The notes below the pieces were generated by a model. It did not search any database. It was not told the origin of the DNA and saw nothing but the letters and a program-made list of their open reading frames with translations. A DNA stretch of 60,000 bases from Liolophura sinensis (lineage: Eukaryota > Mollusca > Polyplacophora > Chitonida > Chitonidae), in contig NC_088305.1 in the NCBI RefSeq assembly GCF_032854445.1, positions 28,112,628 to 28,172,627 of the forward strand, written 5' to 3'. A program made the position numbers and the translations under genes. Positions 34,501 through 55,345 of this stretch are shown here, piece after piece. The first letter of the stretch is position 1. Every line of letters starts with the position of its first letter.

Positions 34501-34639
34501 ATCTGAATGTAACGAAAATTTTGCTTGCCAGTCGTAAACACACAATGTTTTGATGATGTAATATCAGAGACTCACCTGAAGCCATATTGCCAGTGAATAC
34601 ACAAATCACATAAAATACCAACAGAAGCCGTCTCTCCAT
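28563..34639 (-). CDS. Secreted CTLD / Thr-Ser linker / PAN-like lectin gene, copy C (complete)
   Basis: Five exons: 34576-34639 (signal peptide), 31986-32165 and 31528-31722 (CTLD), 29214-29282 (linker), 28563-28825 (PAN/apple-like). Joined length is 771 nt, giving 256 residues. It is closest to copy A. The final exon has one extra base near its end relative to B and D, so the tail reads VSKSTK and stops at a TGA at 28563-28565 instead of ending VSKNTND. The exon 3 tail reads ERET instead of ERDT. A minus-strand AATAAA lies at 28435-28440. The linker exon is embedded next to a plus-strand SINE. No disabling change was seen, so it is probably functional. The ligand and tissue of expression are unknown. 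Confidence 0.84.
28930..29203 (+). mobile_element. Degenerate SINE next to linker exon C
   Basis: Same insertion as at 18110-18340, with CTCACCAATACACTCGCTGT, CCACCATAATATTGG and an AAAT-rich tail. Confidence 0.75.
29995..30288 (-). other. Conserved intronic ORF of unknown meaning, unit C
   Basis: Counterpart of 865-1155 with one extra codon (WIVKHMKQ instead of WIVHMKQ). The frame ends at a TGA two codons past YVKLH-like sequence. No family was recognised. Confidence 0.25.
30245..30688. repeat. 35-bp minisatellite, unit C
   Basis: About 13 units, almost the same organisation as unit A. Confidence 0.9.
34069..34245 (+). mobile_element. SINE head fragment in intron 1, unit C
   Basis: Counterpart of 5029-5205, with GGCCTCCACGGCATGGTGG and GAGTTCAAGTCCAG. 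Confidence 0.7.
34296..34436 (-). mobile_element. SINE 3' fragment, minus orientation, unit C
   Basis: Counterpart of 5255-5392, with reverse tail TTTATTTATTTATTTGATTG and GGCGGCCAGCATGATGG. Confidence 0.75.
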
Positions 34640-36593
34640 CTTGAAGCATCAAACAGCAATCCGACAAACATATATTTCTCTTTTGAAGGACAATTGAGAC
34701 ACTTGTTATCACCTTGAATGTCAGTATTATTTGGGATTGAAATAGTTGTGTTGGAATGCTTTGAAATCCAATTTCCAGGGATTTGGCTAAATTATTCGCC
34801 CAAACACAGATGGTTAGTGTTTTGTAGGTAAGAGGAAGTTGCCTTCTAGAAGAATTCTGTTCATTTGCCAAACATGATAATTACTGTTACATTGTCCATT
34901 TGGAATGAACCCGAATCAAAGCCTTACGCCAAACTGATGGCCCCCTTCTTTCAACATCCCCCAAACACAATCCCACTAGTTAAAATTCCAAACAGCTGAC
35001 GTGAGAAGTTTCGTGCCACGGCTCCGGTTCACTTGGTCGCACAATCTTGAATGATGAAATCAAAGTCGCTTTCGTTCCAAACCGTTCTACATTTCCTGTA
35101 TTGATATTTTCCTTCTTGTGTCAATAATATACTCTCTCTGCTTCCAAAATTACTTGTTGTAGCGTTGCTTGAAGGCTGGGGCTGATAAAATCGAAGTCAA
35201 CTGCTTGTTATTAAAAAAATTGTTTGCGATTTAAAATCAAACTTTGCGACTTCGTTTCCACTGATATTTTTGTCCTAAACTTGGCTGTTGCAACATCCCG
35301 TTTTACTGGAGTGATGAACCCTCGCTTCCCACCTAGAACAAGTGGAGCCTTCTCCTGCTTTTGGACGAGTAACCATCTCTGTGGTTTACATTTTGTTTTG
35401 GTATCGTTGCTTCCCGTTCTTGACAGCCTGACTTCTAAGCGTATCAACGAAAGAGTTTCCTTTCTACCGCGCGCTAATGCTTCCATTCATTTCTTTCCAT
35501 ATGTAAGCCCAATTATTATCCTCAGTAATATCCAGTTAATGCCCCTCCCACCCCCACACCCCCACCCCCACCCCACCCGGTTGTTTACCTACAAATCCGA
35601 GTCAGCATCCAACGAAAGGAGCTTTGTCTACACACCCAATGATATAAGGTTAACCCGCATAAGGTATCAATTCACCGCAAAACTGAAAACTTTCCATGTT
35701 TTTCCTATACCCTGCTCGATCACACGTATATGTCTGATATGCTTTTGTACCCACTAATTCTGTTTTGCGCGGTGAATGTTAAAACGATTTATTGCTCTTA
35801 ATAGCACGGAAAATGGAGTCCCCGGAATTAAATCATTGTTGACATGTTAAGTGATATCCTAAGATAAGCGCTAAAGGTAAAAAACATTTAATGTTAAAAT
35901 AAGATTCATTATGACGGAGACCAATAACATTCATACCTTCAAATATTTTTACACTTTTGGAAGGCGGGATTTCGGGTCTGGGGTTTTAGCTTTTATAAAA
36001 AAAAACACAATTAACTAAGATATTTGAAACATTTGGTGGGATTTTTTGCACCATACTGGCGGCACTAAAAAATTTGAATCGTAAGATAAGCTTTATGTAC
36101 TCGGTACAATATAGCGACAGATCAACTTTTTATTGTCTTAGATGGAAAATTTTATAAGCAGGATAGCTGATTTATTTACGCGAATATCAATTTCATGATT
36201 AAACTTTTGTGACGTTAGCACGTCTAAGGGGTCTTTCCTATGATTGTCTTAGTGTTGAGCGGTGTTCAACCGTAAACAGTTGGCTCAAGCGTTACCGATA
36301 TACAAATCAAACAGCTTAAACAACTACAGGAATCTAGCTCCGTACTGCAAACTCCAGTACTTGAAGGAAACATTTCCATGATTAAAAGGAATAAGGACAA
36401 GAAACAACATCTTCAAAGCCGACAATAAACCTGTTTTTTTTCATTTGCATTAGGATTTCTTACCTGAAATATATAGACAACGATTTCTACCATCAATAAA
36501 AGAAAATCAAACTGCTATTCTCTTACATTCAAACAGTTTTGTTTTATATGTATGTTTCATTATGTAAGGATTAACATCTAGAATTGTGTCAGA

Positions 36594-36645
36594 ATGGGAT
36601 TATGGACGTCGTGTCTATGTGTTGTGATTGCATTGGTACCCCTTG
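36594..36645 (+). CDS. Plus-strand signal-peptide exon, unit C (intact)
   Basis: MGLWTSCLCVVIALVPL plus the first base of a Gly codon, then donor GTAAAA. It is divergent to lectin gene C, 1,955 bases away. Identical in design to unit B. Later exons were not found. Confidence 0.45.
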
Positions 36646-36893
36646 GTAAAAATCTATACAACAGACGCTAATTTATTGTTAACCATACAAGGCTAGATAT
36701 GGAAAAATTACAATGTTTAATTGATCCAAGCATTAATGTATGGGCAACGGATATCAGAACACTAATGAAATAAATAGTTCTATTTCCTGGAACTAACAAA
36801 AATGGCTTAATATCGATTTCAGGTCTGATTTGAGTAAACAGTGAAAGCGATAACACTTAAACTTCTTCGAGTGGAATTGGACCATGCGTGTGA

Positions 36894-37789
36894 TGTGTCA
36901 TGTCACAATACATTGCATGTTTATACTTGTACATTTCCTAACGCGGCTTAGTCACGAGACATGTTTATTTCAGTCGCAGCCGGGTAGTCTAAATATAGAA
37001 CATCTTGTAGATTTCTAGCCAATCAGTTTCCATTGACCGATGCCACTGGAAAATGACCTTGTTGATGTATTTTCTTTGTTCTTTCTCGAAGCTTCGATGA
37101 CAATACATACGGTGGCAGATTTGTAGGCTTAGAGAGTCAGAGATAGTTGTAAAAAGAGATAGACAGTGACACGACAGTGACATTTGGAGAGCTATAAGGT
37201 GTATTTGACGGAGTTACGGACGATACATCACAGGTATAGTTAGAAGAAATCGTTAGTACCATTTTAGTGGAAAAGCCGGTGTAATGTGGATTAGCCGTAC
37301 CAGGATTAACTGGTGATTGTTGGCGGACATTCTGCATTTTGTGAACTGTGATGAACGTGTACATATTAACTGCTTGTTGGAAGATTTGTGGTCTCCATTC
37401 CAGAAAAGTATCAACCTCCCTTGGTAAGACAAGTCGGAGAATTCAACCATGTTATGGTTGGGGGAGATCAACAAACCGCGCCAGTAAAGAGGGAACGGAC
37501 ATCCAGAAAGAGGATTGGAATATTCCAGTGCCGATTGGACAACGTCGCAAAGTCAAGTTAAGGACTGTAGCGTAAATCAGGTTGGAAGTATTTATACATA
37601 CGAGTAAGCTGCAGTCATTTATAGTAACATCCTGTGCATTGCTATTTGTAGTTTAACTCATTATTTTCCTTTTTGATTCATTCAATTGTTAAACCAACCA
37701 TTTCAGTGTTTGAGAGTGTTACTCTGCTTGACTCAGATTAGGGTCGTTATTGGGAATTGATTTTGGCTTATTATACCCATACCCTAACA
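36894..37789 (+). mobile_element. Probable 5' LTR of gypsy-like element, unit C
   Basis: Counterpart of 7851-8747, TGTGTCATG...CCCTAACA, with a primer-binding-site-like stretch at 37793-37810 that has one more mismatch (CGTCTGGG). Confidence 0.5.
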
Positions 37790-37933
37790 AATTAGGGTCT
37801 CGTCTGGGAAAATCTAGCAGTGCTAATCGAAATTGCAACATTTGTAGCACTTTGTAAACATACGGTCAAACAGGGTTTCACTGGGAGATTGACAGGATAT
37901 TGTTACTTTTGTATACATTGTAATATTTAAACA

Positions 37934-38427
37934 ATGGCTGTGGAATTCAATGTTGAGGTACCTTTAGATTCTGGCGTAACTGTAAGTAGACTATCTGCTA
38001 TCAAAAAGGCTGAACTAAGAGTCATTGCAGAAAAAGAGAAATTGAACTTTGCCCATAGCTTAAAGAAAAGTGAAATGTTGGAGGCAATAGCTTAGCATTT
38101 AGGATTAAGCAGCGACCTACCCCGTGTAATTACGGCGTCACCAGCTACAGATTTTGAAGTTTTAAAACTGCAACTGGAGATGGTAAAACTGAAGTTAGAG
38201 AAAAAAGAGAGAGAAAAGGAAAATGAAAGAGAGGAAAGAAAAAGGGAAGGGGAAAAGAGGAGAGAGAAAAGGGAAGGGAAAGAGAGGAGAGTGAGAGAAC
38301 AGTAAAGGGAAAGACAGGAAAGAGAGGGAATATGGAGACTGGAAAGAGAAAAAGAAAGGGAGAGAGAATTCGAAACGCGGAAGGAGTGAGTGAGTGGTTG
38401 GAAATTAAGATCGTGCTCAACAATTTT
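37934..38427 (+). pseudogene. Decayed gag N-terminal fragment, unit C
   Basis: Same frame and same in-frame TAG (38093) as in unit A, so the decay predates the A/C duplication. It ends at the unfilled LINE target site. Confidence 0.6.
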
Positions 38428-38439
38428 TCTGTCATATGA
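38428..38439. other. Empty LINE target site in unit C
   Basis: A single TCTGTCATATGA with flanks TTTT on the left and CGACGAAGG on the right, exactly the sequences flanking the LINE in unit A. Confidence 0.93.
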
Positions 38440-38726
38440 CGACGAAGGAATACTTAAGGTGTATGTAATGTGCCTCCTTGTTGCAGGACGGATTTCCACC
38501 GCTCTTTTATCTAGTGCTGCTTCACTGAGACGACTTACCGAAAGCAAGTAAGCCTCCCTGCCCGAGCCATTATACTGATACGGATCAACCAGTCGTTGCA
38601 CTATTCCCTTCATGCTGAACGCCAAGCAAGGAAGTTACAACTTCCTCTTTTAAAGTCTTAGATGTGACTCGACCCAGGATTGATCCCGGAGCGGACGCTC
38701 TACCAACTGTGCTATCCGGACCGGTG
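38440..38726 (-). mobile_element. tRNA-derived SINE inside the gypsy remnant, unit C
   Basis: Counterpart of 15317-15603. The minus-strand head has A box TAGCACAGTTGG and B box GATCAATCC. Confidence 0.6.
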
Positions 38727-38728
38727 AA

Positions 38729-39450
38729 ATGTGGAAGATGAAAATGGAACATAACTTACGGATAAGGAAGATAGAAAGCAAGGAGAAAACTGAAGGAGCT
38801 ACTTATAATACCAACTCTGTTCACCACGGATTTGATCTAGCCAAAAACATTTCATTGACGCCGCAGAAAAATAAAACTAGACCATCATTTAAAGGAAAGC
38901 CGACTCAAGGAAAGGACATGCACAGATCATTTGCCATTACTGTCACAAGAGAGGTCATCTTAGGTCAGGATGTTGGCTATTGAAAGAAAACCGAGCAGAG
39001 AAAAAGCCAGTAGCGTTCGTCACTCACAACAAGCGATTGGCAGTGAATGAAATAGTACCAGAATGTAGCAACGCAACAACAAATGATGTGGAGGTGGGGT
39101 CATCACCACCGATCAGCCAGCGTCCACACCGGCTTAATCTTACGAAGTCCCAGAAGGTACAACAGGAAATTGAATACATGATGGAGAATAACATCACTGA
39201 ACCAAGTCAGAGTAATTGGTGTTCTGTGATTGTGGTTATTCCCAAACCAGATGGCTCCATCAGGCTGTACGTTGATTACCGCCAGGTCAATGCCGTAACC
39301 AATAATGACTCATATCCCATTCCACGCAAAGAAGATTGTATTGACAAAGTTGGAAAAGCTAAATTTGTCAGCAAAATAGATTTGTTAAAAGGGTATTGGC
39401 TAGTACCACTGACGGACAAGGCCAAGGGAATTTCGGCGTCACCTGAATAA
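38729..39450 (+). pseudogene. Gypsy-like zinc knuckle and RT fragment, unit C
   Basis: Counterpart of 15606-16327 with a few substitutions (for example CSVIVVIPKPDGS). It ends at the same stop and lacks protease and RT catalytic blocks. Confidence 0.85.
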
Positions 39451-39490
39451 ACTCTTTTGGCGACTTTCAGAACATCAACTGGTCATCAGT

Positions 39491-39712
39491 TTGAAGAAGA
39501 GTGAGTTCGCCAAGGCCACAGTCACACATCTTGGACATGTGGTTGGAGGTGGACAAGTTGTACCTCGGAGGGCCAAAATAAAAGCCATAGTCGACCAACC
39601 AGTGCCTACAACCAAGAAAGAAATCCTCAGGGTTTTAGGCGTCTGTTGTTTCTGTCGGAAGTTTCTGCATCACTTCGCTTTGCTTTCAGAATTAGAAAAA
39701 CAAACATACTAG
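39491..39712 (+). pseudogene. Gypsy-like RT C-terminal fragment, unit C
   Basis: KKSEFAKATVTHLGHVV and PTTKKEILRVLG, as in 16365-16586. It is separated from the preceding fragment by the same deletion, but the gap is 3 bases longer than in A. Confidence 0.85.
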
Positions 39713-39764
39713 TGGTCGACCAGATGTCAGTATCATGTGATTAAGTATAGGCTGTCGTGTATGG

Positions 39765-40125
39765 TGTTTTTAGCATGACGTGCCGGTGGTACAGTGCCAC
39801 GAATATGTCGGCCTATATTGATTTCGGCATGACGTACAGGTGGTACAGCGGCATGAATATGTTGGCATTGGGTGCGGTCCGCTCCCTTGAGTTCGGCATG
39901 ACGTGCCAATGTTACAACGGCATGTTTATGTCGGCTTTGGGTGCAGCGCGCTACATTGAGTTCGGCTTGACGTGCCTGTGGGACAGCGCCAGTAATATGT
40001 CGGCTTTGAGTACGGCCCGCTACCTTGAGTTCTGCTCGACGTGCCAATGGTATAGCGCCGTGGATATGTCGGGTTCGAGTGCGATCTGCTACATTGATTT
40101 CTGCATGACGTAATAGAGAGTCAGT
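39765..40125 (+). repeat. 69-bp minisatellite, unit C
   Basis: Five imperfect units matching unit A, open on both strands. Confidence 0.85.
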
Positions 40126-40834
40126 ATTAGGAATATGTCAGAATTCTGCTACACTGGATTCCCAACATATTCATAGTTCTGTCTCAGTGTAACGTCATGC
40201 CGAACCCGATGTAGCAGACCGGACCGAATGCCAAGATATTTAATTAAAAAAAAATTCATTGAAATATTATTCAACATAGTGTTATCCAACAATCAAAGAA
40301 ATCAGTAAGTAAATAAAATCGACACACACCACTCAACCTTTGACCTTCGCTCTTAAAGCGTGGAAACAAATATAGATTAGATCAAAGCGAGCAGATTGAG
40401 AGTAAGTCTTTTATTAGATCTAATTAGCCACAAGTCAGTATTGGGGGTGGCGTGGAGTAAAGGTGTTATATATATGTATGTAGGAAACTGTCAGGTTTTA
40501 AGTCATACTCCACAATTTTGCAGTCACATGGAGATGAGGAGCCATTAGGTTTGCTTAAATACACCGTGTCTTCTTGTGGCAGATCGAGTCCCTGCTGTTG
40601 ACAAAGTGCTGCAAACAGGCACTACAGTTGGTATCTTTGTCCATGTTTTTGACGGGGGTTTTCGTTCGTGTGTTACCATTTACATGTACCTGTAGTTACA
40701 TATTAAAATGTCACAAATGCTGCCTCGGAACCACAGGATTTTGGTTTATTATAAAGATGTAAGTTAAATTAAACAATAATTTAATTTAAATATCACGTAA
40801 ATCTCTTTAAAGAAAAACAATAGTAGTCGGTTTT

Positions 40835-49056
<8,222 letters not shown>

Positions 49057-50999
49057 CTTGAAGCATCAAACATCTATCCGGCAAACATATATTTCTCTTT
49101 TTGAAGGACAATCCAGACACGTATTATAACCTTGAATGTCAATATTATTTCTGAATGAATTAGTTGTGTTGCAATGCTTTGGAATCCGATTCACAAGGCT
49201 TTGACTAAATTATTCGAGGAAACACAGATGGTCAGTGTTTTTGTTAGTAAGAATAAGTCGTCCTCTAGAAGAATTCTGTTCATTTGCCAAACATGACAAT
49301 TCCTGTTACGTTGTCCATTTGGAATGAACTGTAATCAAAGGCTTGCGCCAAACTGATGGCCCACTTCTGGCAACATACTCCAAACACAAACATACAAGTT
49401 AAAATTCCAAACAGTTGATGTGAGAAGTTTCGTACCACGGCTCCTGTTCACTCAGTCGGGCCATCTTGAATAATGAAATCAAAGTCGCTTTCGTTCCAAA
49501 CCGTTCTACATTTCCTGTATTGATATTTTCCTTTTTGTGTCAATAATATACTCCCTCTGCTTTCAAAGTTACTTGTTGTAGCGTTGCTTGAAGGCTGGGG
49601 CTGATAAAATCGTAGCCAACTGCTTAAACATTTCCCAAGTGATTTCAAGCCTTCTTTGATACTAGATCTCGAGACTGCAGTTTCAACGAAAGACTCTGTT
49701 ACCGAATGCCCATATTAGCATCTCCTGGTGTCGTTGTTTGCGATTTAAAAACATTCTCTGCGACTTGGTTTCCGCTGGAATTCTTGCCGTAACTTGGCTG
49801 TGGCGACGTCACGTTCTCCTGGAGTGACGAACCCTCGCTTTCCCACCAAGAACAAATGGACCCATCCTCAGGTTTTCGACGAGTAACCGCCTGTGGTTTG
49901 TTTAGGTCTCGTTGCTTCCCGTTCCTGACAGCCCACTTTTAAGCGTATCGACGACTGCATTGTTACTGTGCTTCCTTTCTAACGGGTGCTAATGCTTCCA
50001 TTTATTTCTTCATATCTGTAATCCCAATCATTCGCCTCAGTCATATCAAGTTAATGCCCACACACCCCACCCCAATTGTTCATCTACAAGTCTGAGTCAG
50101 TATCCAACGACACGGGATTTGTCTACGCACTCGTTGATACGGCCTTAAATACCCACATTATGCATCAATTTACCGCAATACTATAAACTGTCCATATGTT
50201 TCCTATACCCTTCATGATCACACGTTTATGTCTGGTATGTCTTTCTACCTACTGATGCTGTTTTGCGCAGTGAATTTTAAAAGGATTTATTGCTGTGAAT
50301 ACCACGGAAAATTGAGTGACTTAAATCATTGTTGAGTGACTTAAATCATTGTTGACACGCTAAGCGATACCTTAAGAATCATCACTAACGTTAAAAACCA
50401 TTTAATGTTAAAATAAGATTCATTATGACGGAGACCAATAACATTCATACCTTCAAATATCCTTACATTTTTGGAGGGCGGGTTTTCGGGTCTGGGGTTT
50501 TAGCTTTTATAAAAAAAAAACACAACTAACTAACACATTTGAAATATATGGTGGGATCTCTGCACCATACTGGCGGCACTAAGACGTTTGAATGGTAAGA
50601 TTATCTTTATGTGCTCAGAACAATATAGACACAGATCCATTTTTGTTTTTTGGAGGTTTTTTTTTGCCTTAAATGGAAGATTTAATCAACAGAGCAGCTG
50701 ATTTATTTACGCGAATCTAAATTTTTGTGACTTTAGATTGTTTACGGGGTCTGTTCTACAATTGCCTTACTGATGAGTGTTATTCACCTGTAAACAGTTG
50801 ACTCAAGCGTTACCGATATACAAATCAAGTCAATAGACTTTTTCCCCCTGGATTAGGATTTCTTACCTGGAATATATAGTCAACGATTTCTACCATCATT
50901 AAAAGAAAATCAAACAACTGCTATTCTCTTGCATTCAAACAGTTTTGTTTTATATGTATGTTTCATTATGTAAGGATTAACATTTAGAATGGTGTCAGA

Positions 51000-51051
51000 A
51001 TGGGGCTTGGACGTCGTGTCTATGCGTTGTGATGACATTGGTACCCCTTGG
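51000..51051 (+). pseudogene. Plus-strand signal-peptide exon, unit D (frameshifted)
   Basis: Aligns to the exon at 36594-36645, but GGGATTATGG has become GGGGCTTGG, a one-base net loss that brings a TGA after ten codons. The donor GGTAAAA is still present. A decayed first exon. Confidence 0.5.
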
Positions 51052-51461
51052 TAAAAATCTATACAACAGACGCTAATCCATTGTTAATCATAAAAGGCTA
51101 GACTTCATTACCCATTGCCAGGAATCATCACCCATGTTTAATTTATCCAAACATTAATGTATGGGAAGCGGATATCAGAACACTAATCAAATAAATTGTT
51201 CTATATCCTGGAACTAACAGAAATGGCTGAATATCGATTCCAGGTCTGATTTGAGTAAACACTTAAAGCGATAACACTTAAACTTCTTCGAGTGGAATTG
51301 GATTATGTACGGTTTCAGGGCTTTCCACACGACGTCTATATGGATCCACGTCGTTTTCTCACCTGACACAAGCTTAATGCGGAAGCAGTCATCATTAGAA
51401 GAATAGACATAGTAGTGGTCGACCAGGTGTCAGTATCATGTGATTGAGTATAGGCTGTCGT

Positions 51462-51710
51462 GTCTGGTGTTTTCGGTGTGACTTGCAAATGGTACAACGG
51501 CACGAGGATGTCGGCTTTGGGTGCGGCTCGCTGTACTGAGCTCGGCCTGACGTGCAAATGGTACAGCGCCATGAATATGTCGGCTTTGGGCGCGGCCTGC
51601 TACATTGAGTTCGGCATGAATTGCCAATGTTACGACGGCACAAAGATGTCGACTCTGGGTGCGATCTGCTACATTGCGTTGGGCATGACGTTAAAGTGAG
51701 ACAATACTAG
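51462..51710 (+). repeat. 69-bp minisatellite and hairpin, unit D
   Basis: About 3.5 units. The last 37 bases (51666-51702) are nearly the reverse complement of 51768-51804, giving a stem with a loop of about 65 bases. Confidence 0.82.
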
Positions 51711-51824
51711 GAATATGTCCGAATTGGGTGCCGCCTGCTACATTGAAATCCCAACATCCATGGTTCTGTCTCACTGGAACGTCATGCCGAACCCAATGTA
51801 GCAGACCGGACCGAATTCTGCCGC

Positions 51825-52072
51825 CACTGGCGTATTATGCCGACGACAGCACACATGACACCCCACCCAGTCACTTTAAGCCCAGTCACTTTAAACTGAC
51901 ATAGGAACAACCAGTCCTGTTCCCTTGCTCTAACCTCTCAGTGTTGAACACCAAACGAGACAGCAACAAGTACCATTTTTAAAGTCGTTGGTATGAGCCG
52001 ACCCATGTATGATTCCACATCTACCGACCATCAGGCGGATACTCTAACTATTTGGCCACGAAAGCGGTTATT
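51825..52072 (-). mobile_element. tRNA-derived SINE (AAGTCTTTGG core type), unit D
   Basis: Counterpart of 27882-28105, with CGACAGCACACATGACACC and GTATGAGCCGACCC. Homology to unit B ends soon after (about 52130), which marks the right edge of the array. Confidence 0.6.
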
Positions 52073-52549
52073 TTAGTTGAAGATGCACTTTCTATCATGA
52101 TTGGAGACACGTAATAGTACATTGCGAGAAATTGCAAATATAATAAAGAATGTAATAATTCGCTTTTGAACAATTGGGCTCAATACTCTACATGTAACCT
52201 TTAAATATTGTACACAAACTGGTTAGCGATTAACTTCACGTCTGCTGGAACCTGCGTCTTGTTCGCGAAAATATAGTACTACCGCACCCCCGGGTTTCTG
52301 CTTTTCCGCACGAAAACACAATGCATCCATCCACACAAACGTGCACAATAGCCTATTTTTAGAGCAGTTAATCCACTAATCTGGTTGATCGTAACTGATT
52401 AACAACCGAATATTGATCATGTCCAGTGTGCGGATCAGCCTTTGTTATTGGTGAGTTTTTTGCTAACGGTCAACCACAATAAGGCAGCCTACGCCTTATC
52501 TCTTACAACAAGCCCTTGACTACAATCTGTTCAGTCTGACTTATAGCAT

Positions 52550-53080
52550 GTGTCAGTTGTAAAATTGTTGTCACTATTTAGCTGGTTAAGTGTGACTACA
52601 TTTGTATGACAATTATATCTATATTTCGTGGCTACTTTACTGATTAACTGAGATTACATTTATGTAAAAATTATAACATTGCTGTGTCTTCTTGAGCAAA
52701 GTGTGAGTGCATACACAGAACAACGCTGTCGTCTCTACTTAACTGGTTAAATGTGATTATATTGATGTACAAGTTTTAATTTTGTCTTCGTAACTTGAAT
52801 AATTAAGTGTGACTGCATCAATGAAAAAATATATAACTCTGTCGTCGCTATTTACCTGGTTAATTGTGAGTACACAAATGGAACTATTTGTCGTCGCTAC
52901 CGATAGTTGAATTGTTAAGCGTGACAACATACATGTAAGAATTATAACTATGTTGTTGCCACTTAACTGGTTAAGGCCGACCACATACATGTAACATTTA
53001 TATCTCCGCCTTCGCTACTTAACCGCCTAATTGTGACTACATGTATGGAACAATTATAACACTGCCGTCGCTACTTTGGT
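52550..53080. repeat. Degenerate ~57-bp minisatellite
   Basis: About nine imperfect units built on GTCGTCGCTACTTAACTGG, TTAATTGTGACTACAT and TGTAACAATTATAAC. It is outside the lectin array. Confidence 0.85.
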
Positions 53081-53890
53081 TTGACCAATTCTCATTTACA
53101 ATTTTCTACAATATACGATTCTTCAATTGTGACGTCACGTTGATGCTACGTAACTGTCAAGCTGTAGAACTGTCAGTACAGGTAAAAGTGTCATGTTTCA
53201 CTTAAAATCATTCCACAACTTATAAACAGCTCGAAAATGTGGTGTAAATACTTTCTGATAATTTTGATAATAATTATATTTATTCTTCGACAAAAATTGT
53301 TGTGAGAGCGATGAAGTTTCTGGAGGTTTTTGGAGACTAAACAGATTTAACCAAGAAAACAGAAACGCTCGGCCTCAAGCATCAAGTATTAACGACTACG
53401 AAATAGGAAAGAGAGTTTGCTGCTTGTTAAAAAATGTTTTAGATATATATGGCGAGAAAATGGAAGTGTACACTTGCTGACGACTCGACAGCACTGAATG
53501 TTATTTATTTGTCGAATATTTAATTAATTTTTCTCCAAAACGACCCAGCATTCAGCGCTACCCATATTACTCTACCGAAATCAACCCAGAATGTGAACGT
53601 AGCCAATTCTGATATGAACTCGACAGAAGAGCCAAGCTTTCGACAAATGAGAATGTTTTATTTAAATATTCGAAAATATACAAGATGATAACATGCAAGG
53701 CTCTCATACAGCCGGCGAATGACTGTCGCTTTAAGTCTGGCGGAATAGGTGGTTCGAGTGTTTTTCATGGCGTTCATTCACTGGCGCAGACCGGGAAAGT
53801 TCAAAACGTTTCAACGGCTTCACCGGTGAAGAACGGTTGTGCTATACATCGTCGCCTGTGGCTGTGTTCGCATACAGCCGGTGGAGACAG
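53081..53890. other. Unique-looking non-coding stretch
   Basis: AT-rich DNA without a credible ORF, repeat or RNA gene. Confidence 0.4.
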
Positions 53891-53901
53891 CCATTCCTAT
53901 G
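53891..53901. repeat. Left target-site duplication of full-length SINE
   Basis: CCATTCCTATG, repeated exactly at 54179-54189. Confidence 0.9.
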
Positions 53902-54178
53902 ATTTATTTATTTATTTGATTGGTGTTTTACGCCGTACTCAAGAATATTTAACTTATACGACGGCAGCCAGCATTATGATGGGAGGAAACCGGACAGAGC
54001 CCGAGGGAAACCCCACGACCATCCAAATGATGCTGGCAGACCTTCCCACTTACGGCCGGATTGGAAGCCAGCATGAGCTGGACTTGAACTCACAGCGACC
54101 GCATTGGTGAGAGGCTTCTGGGTCATTACGCTGCACTAGCGCGCTAACCAACTGAACCACGGAGGCCCCCCCCCCCCC
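53902..54178 (-). mobile_element. Full-length tRNA-derived SINE
   Basis: 277 bases in minus orientation, bounded by an 11-base duplication. The minus-strand head reads GGCCTCCGTGGTTCAGTTGG with A box TGGTTCAGTTGG and B box GTTCAAGTC, then the body with GGATGGTCGTGGGG, and ends in an AAAT-rich tail. A G-run of about 15 bases precedes the head. This is the best copy of the family in the window and the reference for the fragments listed elsewhere. Confidence 0.92.
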
Positions 54179-54189
54179 CCATTCCTATG

Positions 54190-55340
54190 TGAACCAGGCT
54201 TAAAGTGCTGCAATCGTGATAAACAATCACCCCCACCAACTACATGCCAAGACCCAGTCTGAGCACGGAAAGCTTCATTCGAGCTTTTGGTCTCGTCCAG
54301 TGGCCGATTTGATGATGTCAGAACACAGTTTTACTGAACGGTCCACGGAGGCGTGTACATGATGTGTTCCTCGTCACTGGCCAAGACCAAGTTGCCTGTC
54401 CACTAAACGTTCTCAAACATATGCGCACAATCACAAAATACCAACACAAAACTCTTTCTGAAGAGACAAGGAAAGCAGAGTCCCGGTTTGGAATGCCAGA
54501 ATTGGGTGGAAATTACGTTTCAGAAACTTTCTGTACGCCGTTAGCATTTTTCTGTAAACGTTTATTCAAAAAGACAGCTGCAAGTTTACTGGGGATTCTA
54601 GCAATGTAGACCTACGCATAACTATATCATACTGAAAAGAAACTGAAGGTATAACATAACGCTGATGATACGGTCAGGATCTAGATTTCGACCAGTAATG
54701 ATATCGATTGTTCCGATAAGATATAAAAACCCTTTCAATGCCTTATTTAATGATTAATAGCTTCTATATCCGGTGTTAGTTGAGTGGAAATGGACTCTAC
54801 GATGGATAATAAAATGTCTATTTTTACTTGTCCATTGCGGGTATTGATCTTAATACAGATTCTGTATAAATAACTCTAATTAGCAATGACCAACTTATCA
54901 ATTCCCCAAGATTAAGTTATTTGTACGGCAAACAGGTTTTCAGGTTGTCCAAGGGTATTTATTTACGTTATTCCATAGTGACTTGCATTTCCACTTCCGC
55001 CCGCAACACTGCAAGGGAGGCAAACATTCTACTGTCTACATTACTTCCATTTATTTGTTTATTAATTTTTTTTTTGGAAATTTCCTTTTTGTGTCACTTT
55101 TCACTCGTATCAAAGATGAAAGGTTATCTTCAACAAACAACGCGGCCAGTATAGAATGGAAATGGTCCATTGTGAAGAGAGGATCTATACCACACACCAT
55201 ACCGTACATGTTTTCACCCCTATTTAATTTTTCTGCATCCGTATAATAGTCCATTTGGTTTGATTAATAGGCAGATGGAGGGTTTAGCCGAATGTTACAT
55301 GCTGTATTGATTGATGGATTTGTAGACTTTCAGTGAGTAG
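54190..55340. other. Non-coding stretch between SINE and solo LTR
   Basis: Only short ORFs without recognisable domains (for example 54364-54609). No repeat or RNA gene was recognised. Confidence 0.4.
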
Positions 55341-55345
55341 TTACC

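Noticed and set aside
35224-35757. 177-residue plus-strand ORF
   Set aside because: In the divergent intergenic region; the matching frame is broken in units A, B and D and includes a C-rich run.
53685-54110. 141-residue plus-strand ORF
   Set aside because: Mostly the antisense of the full-length SINE.
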